A stretch of 64,000 nt of DNA from contig NZ_JAMXSB010000002.1 of NCBI RefSeq assembly GCF_024124665.1, positions 434,001-498,000 of the forward strand, given 5' to 3'. Each line of letters starts with the position of its first letter. Position 1 is the first letter of the stretch. Positions 53,798 to 63,176 of this stretch are shown in pieces. The position numbers and the translations under genes were made by a program. The notes beneath the pieces were generated by a model, which saw only the letters and a program-made list of their open reading frames with translations, did not search any database and was not told where the DNA came from. The DNA comes from Pleionea sp. CnH1-48. GTDB lineage: Bacteria; Pseudomonadota; Gammaproteobacteria; Enterobacterales; Kangiellaceae.

Positions 53798-54955
53798 TTA
53801 TTGTGAAAGGTCAGTTCGGCCAGCACGAAGCAATGCTTTCTGCAAGCTTTTACGTACCGACTTCGATTGGTCGAATTGAACTAACTCGTTCACCACAGAC
53901 TGATAATCTTCGTCACGTTGAACGGCAGCTAATGCTTCTGCAATCATAAGACCACGCTGAATAACAAAGGCGCGTGATCCACGCTTGTTTCCACGTTCAG
54001 CAGAAACGGGATGCAAAATTTTGTTACGTTGATATAAAGTGATCTCACCTTGAATCGCTTTAAGCGGCTCAATCAAAGACAACAACTCTTCATACTGTTG
54101 TTTTTGCTGTAAATCCTCACTGATATAGTCGAACATTCCATTGCGCGCACGACTCCCCTGAGGCAAACGCTTAAAAAGTTTCATAGATGCTTGTTTTTGG
54201 TTAAGAGCAAGATCAATACGGGCAATATCACTGCTGAGCTTTGAGTTGTTAGGATAAGCGCTTAAATGGTCGGCTCCTCGTTGGCGGCCTTTTAATAAGG
54301 CTTGTTTTGCTGCAGGATATTTTTCGGCGAGCGTTAACATAGCACCAATGACTTGTGGTCGACGGCTCTTTGCCGCTAGTGACGCATCGGCCATCGATTC
54401 CTGCAAACAAATTTGGTATTGCTTGATAGAGGCATCGACTTTTCCTGCCAACGCTAATGCCGCTGCCTTACGTTCTCGATTAAAAAAAGGATTATTACCC
54501 GAGGCTAGTGCCGCGTCGATACGAGCCAAGCCATCTTCGCTGGTTACATACTGTGATATGCGATCTTGAACCAGTTCAACAACGGCGTGTTCTGATAATT
54601 GCTCCAATACTTTTTGCCGACTATCTACAATCAAGATTTGTGGCGTTGATATGTCAAACGCAGCCAGTTGAGCAGCATCTTTTTTGATATTAAGTTCAAC
54701 GATAACTGTTTCACGAACCAGCAAGTCTATCAACCCAGATGACTCTTTGTTCGGCCAGCGAAAATGACGCCAACCGCGGTCGTTATCACTGACATGAATA
54801 AAAACGAGCTTGTTTTCTTTTGCTGCAACCGCTAATGCCTGATCAATCGTGTGGGCATGAAAAGCAGTACCATAGTATCCAGGGTGTGCCATCAGTTGTG
54901 TGACAAACAAAACACACACAACTGTCGTCAAAAAACGACCGTATTGTTTAAACAT
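53798..54955 (-). CDS. exported thioredoxin-fold/TPR protein lacking the CxxC
   Basis: 385 residues with a signal peptide (about 1-22) and AAAGG before the ATG. Residues about 30-135 have the shape of a thioredoxin-like domain of the DUF255/YyaL type (KLVFIHVSDND..., VIVELNIKKD, ISTPQILIVDS with the cis-proline position), but the usual CxxC is replaced by SDNDRGW, so redox activity is not expected. Helical repeats of the TPR type fill the remainder. The gene leads the operon with the phosphoesterase and may help fold, bind or anchor it. That role is inferred from the operon alone. Confidence 0.8.
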   Translation of the reverse strand: MFKQYGRFLTTVVCVLFVTQLMAHPGYYGTAFHAHTIDQALAVAAKENKLVFIHVSDNDRGWRHFRWPNKESSGLIDLLVRETVIVELNIKKDAAQLAAFDISTPQILIVDSRQKVLEQLSEHAVVELVQDRISQYVTSEDGLARIDAALASGNNPFFNRERKAAALALAGKVDASIKQYQICLQESMADASLAAKSRRPQVIGAMLTLAEKYPAAKQALLKGRQRGADHLSAYPNNSKLSSDIARIDLALNQKQASMKLFKRLPQGSRARNGMFDYISEDLQQKQQYEELLSLIEPLKAIQGEITLYQRNKILHPVSAERGNKRGSRAFVIQRGLMIAEALAAVQRDEDYQSVVNELVQFDQSKSVRKSLQKALLRAGRTDLSQ

Positions 54956-55234
54956 AAATAGACCTTTGTTATTTGATTTTTTGTTATGGAAAACAATTTA
55001 TAGACCACAATAAACCGTTTGGTTAGTGCTTAAGAAAGCAATAACAATTATGAAATTTAATTGCTTAAAATTTGTTACATACTGATGTCAACAAGCATCT
55101 CAAATAAAACCAGAGAGGAGGCTTTTGCCTACCTTTTTATCAAAATGAGAAATCGCATTACATTGCGAGTTGACTACACATTGAATACAGACACAGGCAT
55201 AATAGACTTTGGAAATTTGCTATGTGACCTTTTT
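54956..55234. other. divergent intergenic region
   Basis: About 280 bp between the thioredoxin-fold gene and the phnA start. The plus-strand frame is open back to 55061, but the extra 58 residues do not belong to the PhnA family. Confidence 0.4.
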
Positions 55235-55798
55235 ATGAACATTAAAGATACGCTTTTGCAACGTAGTCATGGTCAGTGCGAGTTATGCACAGCCAAAACT
55301 GAACTCAGTGTGTACGAAATTCCACCAGCCACCGATCCCGACTCTGATAAGTGTGTGCTTCTGTGCGACTCTTGCAAAACTCAAATAGAAAAAACTGCCG
55401 AGATAAATGTGAATCACTGGCGCTGCCTGAATGACAGTATGTGGAGCCAGACTCCTGCTGTTCAAGTCATGGCTTGGCGTATGCTAAATCGATTATCAAC
55501 AGAGAGCTGGGCGCAAGATCTGCTCGATATGCTGTATCTGGAAGAAGATGTAAAAGCCTGGGCCGAATCTGAAGTAGACGACGACACAACACCTACTCTG
55601 GATAGTAATGGCGCACTTTTATCTGCTGGAGATAGCGTCACTTTAATCAAAGATCTGGATGTTAAAGGCACAGGATTTACAGCAAAGCGAGGAACGGCAG
55701 TCAGAAACATTTCGTTAACTTCGAACCCAGAGCACATCGAAGGGAGAGTTAACGGAGTACGTATTGTCATATTGACTAAGTACGTTAAAAAATCCTAA
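55235..55798 (+). CDS. yjdM: PhnA/YjdM family zinc-ribbon protein
   Basis: 187 residues from the ATG at 55235, which gives the family length and N-terminus (MNIKDTLLQRSHGQCELC). No good ribosome site precedes it, so the start is uncertain. A zinc ribbon uses CELC and CDSC. The C-terminal SH3-like barrel contains DSNGALLSAGDSVTLIKDLDVKGTG and ends in RVNGVRIVILTKYVKK, both typical. Once named for alkylphosphonate use, the family has no proven enzymatic role of that kind in most bacteria. The LysE-type exporter gene starts 24 bp later. Confidence 0.9.
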   Translation: MNIKDTLLQRSHGQCELCTAKTELSVYEIPPATDPDSDKCVLLCDSCKTQIEKTAEINVNHWRCLNDSMWSQTPAVQVMAWRMLNRLSTESWAQDLLDMLYLEEDVKAWAESEVDDDTTPTLDSNGALLSAGDSVTLIKDLDVKGTGFTAKRGTAVRNISLTSNPEHIEGRVNGVRIVILTKYVKKS

Positions 55799-55822
55799 AG
55801 CCCGTTGATCTTAGGACCAGCC

Positions 55823-56419
55823 ATGTTTGATGCCCTGCTAGCACTCTGTATAACGACCGGTTTATTACTTGGCACTCCCGGCCCAGCAACACTATCGCTT
55901 GCTGCAACGGGAGCAACCTTTGGTATTAAGCGTGGCGCGCCTTTTTTGATCGGAATACTTACAGGTCTTCTATTTGTCATCATTGGCGCAAGCCTGGGCG
56001 TACTTTCGTTATTCGAATGGTATCCATCGTTACGAACAGCAATGCAATGGCTCGGCGCAGGTTATATTGTGTATATTGCTTATCGAGTCGCAACCGCTCC
56101 AGTGATCGATACCAACTCAGAGGAAGCGGTCGCACCATCAGCATTGGATGGATTTATTCTCAACTTGTTAAACCCTAAAGCCTACGCTGCGTTTTTTGCC
56201 ATATTCTCCCAGTTTACTCTGCCCTATTCTTCAGCCTCTGTTAGCTTTTTGGTCACGGCATTGGTATGCCTGGGTATTGCAACGCTGGTAGACATGATCT
56301 GGCTAGGCGCGGGCTCATGGTTACGTCCTCTTTTTGCTCACCCTACCTACGCCAAACGACTGCGATACTTTTTTGCATTATTGATGGTGTTGTCAGTGGG
56401 ATACACCCTCGCTAGTTAA
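55823..56419 (+). CDS. LysE-family amino-acid exporter
   Basis: 198 residues from the ATG at 55823, chosen because AGGA lies six bases before it; the TTG at 55805 is less likely. LysE/RhtB signatures are present: TPGPATLSLAATGATFGIKRG in the first loop, GAGYIVYIAYR, and FILNLLNPKAYAAFFAIFSQF, with five to six membrane helices. It exports an amino acid or related compound with proton antiport. Its 3' end overlaps the convergent protease gene by eight bases. Confidence 0.92.
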   Translation: MFDALLALCITTGLLLGTPGPATLSLAATGATFGIKRGAPFLIGILTGLLFVIIGASLGVLSLFEWYPSLRTAMQWLGAGYIVYIAYRVATAPVIDTNSEEAVAPSALDGFILNLLNPKAYAAFFAIFSQFTLPYSSASVSFLVTALVCLGIATLVDMIWLGAGSWLRPLFAHPTYAKRLRYFFALLMVLSVGYTLAS

Positions 56420-57758
56420 CCCGGCGCATCATAACAAGACGAAGTCCCAGCAAACATAAAATCACAAAGTTGAAACTGCCTCCTCCGCCACTACTAGAGG
56501 TGCTTTTTGCCTGTACGTTTATGTTTAAGTCGAAGACATTACTGTCGGACTGTCCATCACTCACTTTTACTTTGACCTTGAGTGTTCCAGTAAAATTGGC
56601 ACTAGGTGTTACCGTCAAACCACTGTGCGAATAACTATTTCCATCCAGCACTGTTAAACTGAATGCCGCAGGGAAATTACTGTCTGGATCGGTCACCGAC
56701 AAATGAGACAATGCCAAAGTAATCGATTGTCCTTGCTGCATCGTTAATACGGATTGGCCTGTAATTTGTGGAGCAACATTATTACCACCGTTACTCCGGC
56801 GATCAAACTGACCACAATTGTCTTGTGGATTATCACCAATAACGCCAGTGCATATCAAAAAGTTTTGGATGTCATCTGCGGCCAAATCCGCATGTTCTCC
56901 AATCGCTCCATACAGTGACATTTTATCTTCATCCTGAGACAAGGGATTACCTCCGCCACTGGTTACCGCGATTACATAGTAGCGCCCGTTCTTTTCTATT
57001 AGCATAGGTCCACCACTATCGCCTCCATTGGTTGCACCTTCTAACGCTAAGGGTTTAGCCGATGATTGAAAACCATAATGGGACTGAAGACTGTTATAAC
57101 GAGACTCTTCATTGGGATGATCAAAGTCAAATACGATAGCGCCTCTTAGCTGAGTGTCAGATGAGTCTTGTGCGATACGATGTTGTACAACATTCTTGGC
57201 TGCGCGACGCTCGGTACTGCTGGCGTCAGGTTCGTTAGCTAGCCCAGTACCCGACATGCCGTATCCAACTAAAAACACTTCTCCTACATAGGGCACTGTT
57301 GTGTTTTCTACTGCCATCGTCGGAATACTGGTGATGGATCTATCAAGCGTTAACACCGCAATGTCTTTGCTGCGAAAAAAAGCGTTGTTTGATATCCAGC
57401 CATCAATATGTTGAATGCGAATGATCTTCGCGCTCTCAGGTGATGCATCCGATGTGTAGTCATTCCCGTTAGAAAATACGACGTATCGATCTAGACCAAT
57501 AGGAAACTCTTCTTGACCCGCATCATTAATATCATGAACACAATGGGCTGCGGTCAGTACCAAATTAGGCTTCACTAATGTACCAGAGCAACCACCTTGC
57601 CCTGTTGGGCTGTCTAAACCAACCGCTCCCACGGCAGGAAAGTTCAATGCCAACTCTCGATATAAAGAAACATCCACATCTGCCCTTCGGTTTATAGCAT
57701 CACTCGGTAATGACAACAAAAGTGCAAAGGTACACACAATCATCCAACGCAGTTTCAT
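56412..57758 (-). CDS. secreted trypsin-like (S1) serine protease with GlyGly-CTERM-like tail
   Basis: 448 residues from the ATG at 57758 (AGGGGA upstream), which gives a clean signal peptide. The catalytic triad is visible: His72 in LTAAHC, Asp132 in KDIAVLTLD and Ser248 in GDSGGPM. A cadherin-like or Ig-like beta domain follows (about 335-420). The end is SGGGGSFNF, a hydrophobic helix and MRRVN, the layout of GlyGly-CTERM signals that are processed by rhombosortase and secreted by the type II system. The protein is therefore likely surface-attached or released. Its stop overlaps the LysE gene. Confidence 0.92.
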   Translation of the reverse strand: MKLRWMIVCTFALLLSLPSDAINRRADVDVSLYRELALNFPAVGAVGLDSPTGQGGCSGTLVKPNLVLTAAHCVHDINDAGQEEFPIGLDRYVVFSNGNDYTSDASPESAKIIRIQHIDGWISNNAFFRSKDIAVLTLDRSITSIPTMAVENTTVPYVGEVFLVGYGMSGTGLANEPDASSTERRAAKNVVQHRIAQDSSDTQLRGAIVFDFDHPNEESRYNSLQSHYGFQSSAKPLALEGATNGGDSGGPMLIEKNGRYYVIAVTSGGGNPLSQDEDKMSLYGAIGEHADLAADDIQNFLICTGVIGDNPQDNCGQFDRRSNGGNNVAPQITGQSVLTMQQGQSITLALSHLSVTDPDSNFPAAFSLTVLDGNSYSHSGLTVTPSANFTGTLKVKVKVSDGQSDSNVFDLNINVQAKSTSSSGGGGSFNFVILCLLGLRLVMMRRVN

Positions 57759-58197
57759 AAGCTTTTCCCCTATTTCTATCGGTCCATCCAATATAAGCAA
57801 CTTGACTTTACTTGTGTGTAAGTGCCTGTAAAGGCTTGTAAGCAGCTAGTTCACTCCACCAGCAATAAAAAACGTCCGCTTTCTTTACAAATAGAATGAG
57901 AAAAATAAGCTCACCTATCGCAACAACGAGATTTTCAATAAAATCAATCAGTTAAAAACTGGCAAACCTTTTGCAGATCCTTTTGTTTAAGACTTGTAGA
58001 ACCATTCTGTTTACTTTTAGTTTGCAGAATCGTCGACCCTTAAGATACGGACAGGCTATCTCAAATATAAATCTGCCTTTATTGGTAATTCTTGACTATA
58101 ATTCAGCTGTGGTTTTTACAAAATAATCCATTAGATTAAAACGTTAGTATTCAAAAGAGAGGCCGAAATTGGGGATGTTGCAAATCTTGGAGATACA
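57759..58197. other. divergent promoter region of the protease and diguanylate cyclase genes
   Basis: About 440 bp, AT-rich, no gene. A TTGACT at about 58091 is the best -35-like element before the diguanylate cyclase, but no good -10 is spaced to it. Confidence 0.4.
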
Positions 58198-59190
58198 ATG
58201 CCATACAGCGACATAGAAAAAGCTTTTAATCTGGCCGCTCAGCTTTTGCAGTATCAAACGTATTTTGATCTAACGCAAAAGCTTATTAGTATTCTCAAAG
58301 AATTTCATGGGATTGAAGATGTCACTTCCTACGAAGTATTTGGCACCATCGCCAAACGCTCAGATGAGATCTCTAGCCATACAGACTTTTTGATTCGACG
58401 CTTCCCTCTGTCATTGGATCAAGACTATCAAGACAGAAACACCCCCCTACTGAATAAAATTATTCCCAATATCGAACCTGGAATCATGACCATCAACGAA
58501 GATGACAGTGATTATCTGGTGATGACATTAGGTAAAGAAATCAAACCCGTTCGGGTTGTGCTTGTTCAAGGAGAAGCCAGCGAACAAGATCAGGTGATGA
58601 TCCGTGGTATCTATCAGATTTATAATAATCAGGTAGCCCTGCTCGACGCCAAAGAGCGTGATCCCTTAACACGCTTGCACAATCGACAAACCATGGATTT
58701 AGTACTGAATCAGGTACTGGATTTCTATCGAAATAAAGAAAGCAGCGATTGCGATGCGCAGTCCTGGATAGCTATATTGGATATTGATCACTTCAAACAA
58801 ATTAACGATAACTTTGGCCACCTTTATGGTGATGAAGTATTGCTTTTGTTTTCTAGCCTGATGGAAGATGTGTTTCGATACTCTGACTTTTTGTTCCGTT
58901 ATGGCGGAGAAGAATTTTTAGTTATTATCAATCAAACCAATAGAGAAGGTATTAACGTCGCCTTGGAGCGATTTAGAAAACGAGTCGAAGAATATCAGTT
59001 TCCTTCGAATCGAATCACCGTCAGTATCGGCTATACGCAACTTGATCCCTCCTACCCAATGTCCATTCTTTTAGAAGTTGCCGACAGAGCTTTGTATGAA
59101 GCAAAAAGCTCAGGCCGCAACCGCATCGTTCACTTTGAGCCACAAGACAATATTTCTAACACCAAAGGCGATGTCGAGTGGTTTGAGTAG
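58198..59190 (+). CDS. diguanylate cyclase (GGDEF domain)
   Basis: 330 residues, GGAG before the ATG. The N-terminal 150 residues look like a GAF-type sensor with no membrane helix, so the enzyme is cytoplasmic. The GGDEF domain (about 160-318) has [28 protein letters not shown] and the active loop FRYGGEEF, so it should make c-di-GMP. The RxxD inhibitory site expected a few residues before the active loop is not clearly present. Its end is only 19 bp from the converging nucleotidase-like gene. Confidence 0.93.
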   Translation: MPYSDIEKAFNLAAQLLQYQTYFDLTQKLISILKEFHGIEDVTSYEVFGTIAKRSDEISSHTDFLIRRFPLSLDQDYQDRNTPLLNKIIPNIEPGIMTINEDDSDYLVMTLGKEIKPVRVVLVQGEASEQDQVMIRGIYQIYNNQVALLDAKERDPLTRLHNRQTMDLVLNQVLDFYRNKESSDCDAQSWIAILDIDHFKQINDNFGHLYGDEVLLLFSSLMEDVFRYSDFLFRYGGEEFLVIINQTNREGINVALERFRKRVEEYQFPSNRITVSIGYTQLDPSYPMSILLEVADRALYEAKSSGRNRIVHFEPQDNISNTKGDVEWFE

Positions 59191-59209
59191 TCGCGAAATT
59201 TTTGAGTCG

Positions 59210-60004
59210 TTACTGAATAATCAAGCGTGACTCGATGATTGGAGAAACTACCGACACGGATTGTAGATACTTTGCCAACAAGTCGTCTTCGAATAAACCA
59301 ATATCTTGCTTACGTTCGGGAGGAAGCACCTCCAACATCACATAGCCATCACCGCCATCCGTATTGAAGTTGTTAAAACTAAAACGATAAGTTGCGTCTG
59401 GGTCTATCGCACTTCCATTGAGCAATAACGACACCACCCGTTCACCAGCACTCACAATTTGAGGAGGAACACTGTCGGTATCCACTACCTGTGCTGCTCG
59501 GCTGGTATCAATCATCAATTGAATATGTCGCGAGACCTGAAGAAATCCGCCATGGGCCGTTGGCAAAGATGCCACTCCCCGCTCAAAGACTTGTTTTACT
59601 TCTCGCCCCGTCGCCGTCACAATCACTATGGTATTACGAAACGGTAAGATATTATCCACATCGGCACGCGTCAATTCGCCAATAGGATAAATGGCATCAG
59701 GATTGGCTTGTGCATTAAAACGAATATTCCCCCCGTTCACCAAGGCAAAGTCTAAAGGGAAACCTTCGGTAGTCACTTGGTCATACAAAGCATCCGTTAA
59801 GAAATTTCCAATAGGCATTTCTTGAGTTCTCACCAATGCCTTGGTGGCATCCAACTCAACCGTCGTGAAGCCCAAAACTTCATCGTCAATGACTTCTCTT
59901 GGCGAAAGAAGTTCATTACCTTCTGAACAACTCAGAACCATAAATAGGGTCGCCGTCATAAACAACAAGCGACAACTCTTTGTTATCAAAATACGTATTG
60001 CCAT
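59210..60004 (-). CDS. lipoprotein made only of a 5'-nucleotidase C-terminal domain
   Basis: 264 residues. The signal sequence ends in a lipobox (FMVLSCS, Cys near residue 27). The remainder is the substrate-binding C-terminal domain of periplasmic 5'-nucleotidases: GNFLTDALYDQ, DFALVNGGNIRF, the LPFRNTIVIVTATG segment, GFLQVS and FNNFNTDGGDGY. The N-terminal metallophosphoesterase half, which carries the metal site, is missing and its coding sequence is not upstream. So the protein may bind a nucleotide or nucleoside without cleaving it, or pair with a separate enzyme. It starts 19 bp inside the TonB-dependent receptor gene, so the two are co-translated. Confidence 0.88.
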   Translation of the reverse strand: MAIRILITKSCRLLFMTATLFMVLSCSEGNELLSPREVIDDEVLGFTTVELDATKALVRTQEMPIGNFLTDALYDQVTTEGFPLDFALVNGGNIRFNAQANPDAIYPIGELTRADVDNILPFRNTIVIVTATGREVKQVFERGVASLPTAHGGFLQVSRHIQLMIDTSRAAQVVDTDSVPPQIVSAGERVVSLLLNGSAIDPDATYRFSFNNFNTDGGDGYVMLEVLPPERKQDIGLFEDDLLAKYLQSVSVVSPIIESRLIIQ

Positions 60005-62097
60005 GTTAACTCAACATTATTTCGTGGTTGTATTAAACCATTAAGACCAAAGGTATCAATATTTGACGATTCATCAGGATCAGAATGCTTAGCGTTTCCA
60101 AGTGATGAAGCTCGTAGTGAAATGGTATGATGGGCGTTCAAAAAATATTGCAAGTTTGCTTCGCCTTGAACATAGTCATCAATAATAACGTTATTGCCTC
60201 TTGGTCCCCGTAAAGATTCAACCACCGTGCGATTATTAGGGCCTGTTCGTCCACCGTAATGCACACCTAAAAATAGATGGAACGACTCCCAGTTAATATT
60301 CATGCCCATATTGGCGCGTATACGAGGTGTGTGTACGAGCTGTGTGTGCCCATCTTCTTGTTGATAGCGTAGCTCCTCAAAAAAGAGCGGTGCATCGGAC
60401 CAACGAAAGTCCGTACGATGTTGGCTGTAATTAGCAAAGAGGCTTACTTGTTCGTTCAAAGCAATATCAAGCTCCAGTTCAATACCAAAACTTTCAGAAT
60501 CCCCAATGTTTTCGTAAGAAGCGCGTCCACCAGCACCAGACTTATCATAAATACTGATCACATCATCGGTTTCGCTATAAAAGGCAGTCATACGAATCAA
60601 GTAGTTTTGACTTGCATACTTAATCGAAAATTCCAAGGTATCCACCGACTCAGGCGATAAACTTTCGTTTCCCCGAACCCCGTTGTTTCCAGCGAGCGTG
60701 TTGTCGTACAGTTCTTTGATAGTGGGTGCCCGAAAGGCTGAAGCATAAAGAACTTTGTAAGACAGCGCGTCAGAAGCGTTATAGACGAGACCCAAACGAG
60801 GGTTAAAACTGTTGCCAAAATCATTATAGTCATCAAAGCGTGCACCAATAATCACTTCGGTTTTATCGCTTTGATATTGCCCCTGAAAAAAGCCCGCTGC
60901 AATCTCTCGATCTCTCCCGGCCTGTTCAAAAGAAACGTTGTCATGATTGCCAAAACTATCGAAGGGAGTAAAAGACAGCGCACTGTAGTTTCTGGCAAAC
61001 TGATAGTCAGACATTGAATGATGTTCGAAAATAAGACCATTGAGTATCAACCAATGTTCGCCAAGAGTGTAATCAAAGTTAATCGAAGCGGCGGCTCTGT
61101 TTATTTGATATTCTTCGCGGGTGTAAGCCCCTTCTTCGAATACGTTGTTTCCAAATGTAAAGCCAGCGGGTAAGTCCTGGTATAGATAATCGTGGTCATA
61201 GTGTGCAATCGAAAGCGATGGCACAATGATTAAATTATCACTGGCAAAAAACCGACGTTTTAAATTAAAGTGATAACTGTTTTTCTTAAAATCTGAGTTT
61301 GTTCCCAATTGGAAGGCATGTCCACCCCAGTCACCATTTTCTCGATGATGAACATATAAACCAGACTCCCAGTCAGCGATGGTAAGTTTTGAATTAACAT
61401 AAAGTTCATTATGAAAACGATTGGTCGTACCAAACAATCCCACTGGAGCAATGCTTCCTCTCGCACCCACTCGCTGTTTGTCACCATCAGATGTTTTAAT
61501 GCCTAGCGTCGTACTAAATTCCATATCAGCAGTTGTCTGCTTAAACTGGGCCTGGACGCCCCCTTTGTTATCATTACCAGCAGCCAGCTTAATGGAGGGC
61601 CCATCTTTTCTGGAAATAATATTAATAACACCAGAAACTGCACTAGATCCGTAAATGGCAGATCCAGGTCCTCGAATAATTTCCACCTGTTTGATTAAGT
61701 AAGCCGGAAAGTCAAAGAATGCTTGCTCGTCATAGGGATCATTGAGCTTAATTCCATCGAGCAGAAAGAGAATATTACCTTCTTTTCTTTCTCCCCGAAT
61801 AGCCAAACGATAAAAACCATCTGGTGCAAGACTGGTTTCTACACCCGGAGCAAAACGCAAGATATCAATAAGATGTGAGGCGCCAATGTCTTCTATCTGG
61901 CGACGGGTAAAAACAGTAACAACGGAAGGTGCTTTATGGACAGACTGTTCTCGTTGAGTCGAGGTAATCACCTTAACCGACATCAACTGCTCTAGTGTCA
62001 TACCTAAAAGCTCAGAGTCTTCAACGGATTCAGAAAAACCATGAGGAGTAAACATCAACGCTATTAGACTTACAGAGAGTGTGGTTACTCTTCTCAT
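59986..62097 (-). CDS. TonB-dependent outer-membrane receptor
   Basis: 703 residues from the ATG at 62097; the longer frame begins with TTG. A signal peptide (about 1-23) is followed by a TonB-box region and a plug domain with VFTRRQIEDIGASHLIDIL, RGERKEGNILFLLDGIKLND and IIRGPGSAIYGSSAVSGVINIISR. A 22-strand-type barrel ends in an aromatic residue (TWQYVF), as needed for assembly. It imports a scarce ligand with energy from TonB-ExbBD. The following gene overlaps and encodes a nucleotidase-C-type lipoprotein, which hints at a nucleotide-like ligand. That is an inference; siderophore or cobalamin cannot be excluded. Confidence 0.93.
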   Translation of the reverse strand: MRRVTTLSVSLIALMFTPHGFSESVEDSELLGMTLEQLMSVKVITSTQREQSVHKAPSVVTVFTRRQIEDIGASHLIDILRFAPGVETSLAPDGFYRLAIRGERKEGNILFLLDGIKLNDPYDEQAFFDFPAYLIKQVEIIRGPGSAIYGSSAVSGVINIISRKDGPSIKLAAGNDNKGGVQAQFKQTTADMEFSTTLGIKTSDGDKQRVGARGSIAPVGLFGTTNRFHNELYVNSKLTIADWESGLYVHHRENGDWGGHAFQLGTNSDFKKNSYHFNLKRRFFASDNLIIVPSLSIAHYDHDYLYQDLPAGFTFGNNVFEEGAYTREEYQINRAAASINFDYTLGEHWLILNGLIFEHHSMSDYQFARNYSALSFTPFDSFGNHDNVSFEQAGRDREIAAGFFQGQYQSDKTEVIIGARFDDYNDFGNSFNPRLGLVYNASDALSYKVLYASAFRAPTIKELYDNTLAGNNGVRGNESLSPESVDTLEFSIKYASQNYLIRMTAFYSETDDVISIYDKSGAGGRASYENIGDSESFGIELELDIALNEQVSLFANYSQHRTDFRWSDAPLFFEELRYQQEDGHTQLVHTPRIRANMGMNINWESFHLFLGVHYGGRTGPNNRTVVESLRGPRGNNVIIDDYVQGEANLQYFLNAHHTISLRASSLGNAKHSDPDESSNIDTFGLNGLIQPRNNVELTWQYVF

Positions 62098-62297
62098 TCT
62101 TATCACGAATTCCAAACTTGAAGGGATACAATAAGTCTAGAAACTAAATGCTTAAAATTCAAAGTTTCAAAGCACTAACCAGCATTCAGTGAACGCTTTA
62201 AGCACCTGTATTCATGGGGTTTGTAACCACAGGAATAAAAGTAACAGTTACTTTTTGAAGCACTAGCCAGGATCTATTGCATTTTGATGATGATTTA

Positions 62298-63176
62298 TTA
62301 TTTCCTCTTACAACTTAATGAGCTTGATTCTAACCGCCCACTTTGCAAAAAGTGCAGTGTTTCTGCGCGATAATTGGCGTGTTGAAAGGACCTGATATGG
62401 CGATCATGTGTCGGCAAAAAATAAACCTTATCACACTGGCTTTTGTCGATGAGTTGAGCAGCATGATGAAAGCCAATAATTTCGTCATCTTTGCTATGAA
62501 TAAGTAGCAGCGGCTTATCGTTAAGCTGTGCTATAAAATCTTCTGGATTATAATCAGCCGTAATGGTCCATGACAGAGGATATTGAAGCGCCCAGGTCAG
62601 CCAGGAACGAGCCAGTAATTCGCGGGCAACCTGTCGATAACTAGCAAAACTGGCCTCTAGAATAATAGCAGTAAAATAATCTTGAAGTTGAGGGTTGCTG
62701 GCTAATGCATAAATCGAGGTGGCAGCCCCAAGACTTTGGCCAAGTAAATAAACGGGCAGCTCATCAGAATAGTTCTGTTGATACCAGACAATACTATGAT
62801 GAATATCATCAAACATATTTTCCAGCTTAGGCTCTCCGGTAGATTGACCATAACCGCGATAATCCACAACGAGAACCTGATACCCCGCTTCTACCAGCCA
62901 AATAACACTGCGAAAGTGTGAACTGATGTTTTGAGCATTGCCATGAAAAAAAATAACGTGACCTTTTTTCTCCTGATCAGGTTTTAATAACCAGGCATTC
63001 AGGTAAGCCTCATCACTCGGAATCGATAAGTTATCAAAGTTAATCTGATAATTAGCAGGCGTGTCATACTTAACAGAGTCCGGTTGCAAAAATAACGAAG
63101 TGCAGCCACTCAACAACATGATCGCCATACTCATCAATCCCCAAAACACCAGATTATAGTTACGATAATTCTTCAT
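62298..63176 (-). CDS. alpha/beta hydrolase lipoprotein
   Basis: 292 residues from the ATG at 63176, which shares its A with the TAA of the gene before it (TAATG). The start gives a signal peptide with a lipobox (MLLSGCTS). The hydrolase has an oxyanion segment FFHGNAQNIS, the nucleophile in GQSLGA (YLLGQSLGAATS), an aspartate in HSKDDEIIG and a histidine near the end (THDRH). This order is typical of the BAAT/DUF-type hydrolases related to human ABHD13/17. Its substrate is unknown. It is translated with the DUF4105 protein. Confidence 0.88.
   Translation of the reverse strand: MKNYRNYNLVFWGLMSMAIMLLSGCTSLFLQPDSVKYDTPANYQINFDNLSIPSDEAYLNAWLLKPDQEKKGHVIFFHGNAQNISSHFRSVIWLVEAGYQVLVVDYRGYGQSTGEPKLENMFDDIHHSIVWYQQNYSDELPVYLLGQSLGAATSIYALASNPQLQDYFTAIILEASFASYRQVARELLARSWLTWALQYPLSWTITADYNPEDFIAQLNDKPLLLIHSKDDEIIGFHHAAQLIDKSQCDKVYFLPTHDRHIRSFQHANYRAETLHFLQSGRLESSSLSCKRK

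Noticed and set aside
55061-55234. N-terminal extension of the PhnA protein
   Set aside because: The extra 58 residues are outside the family's usual length and content; the start at 55235 gives the family N-terminus.
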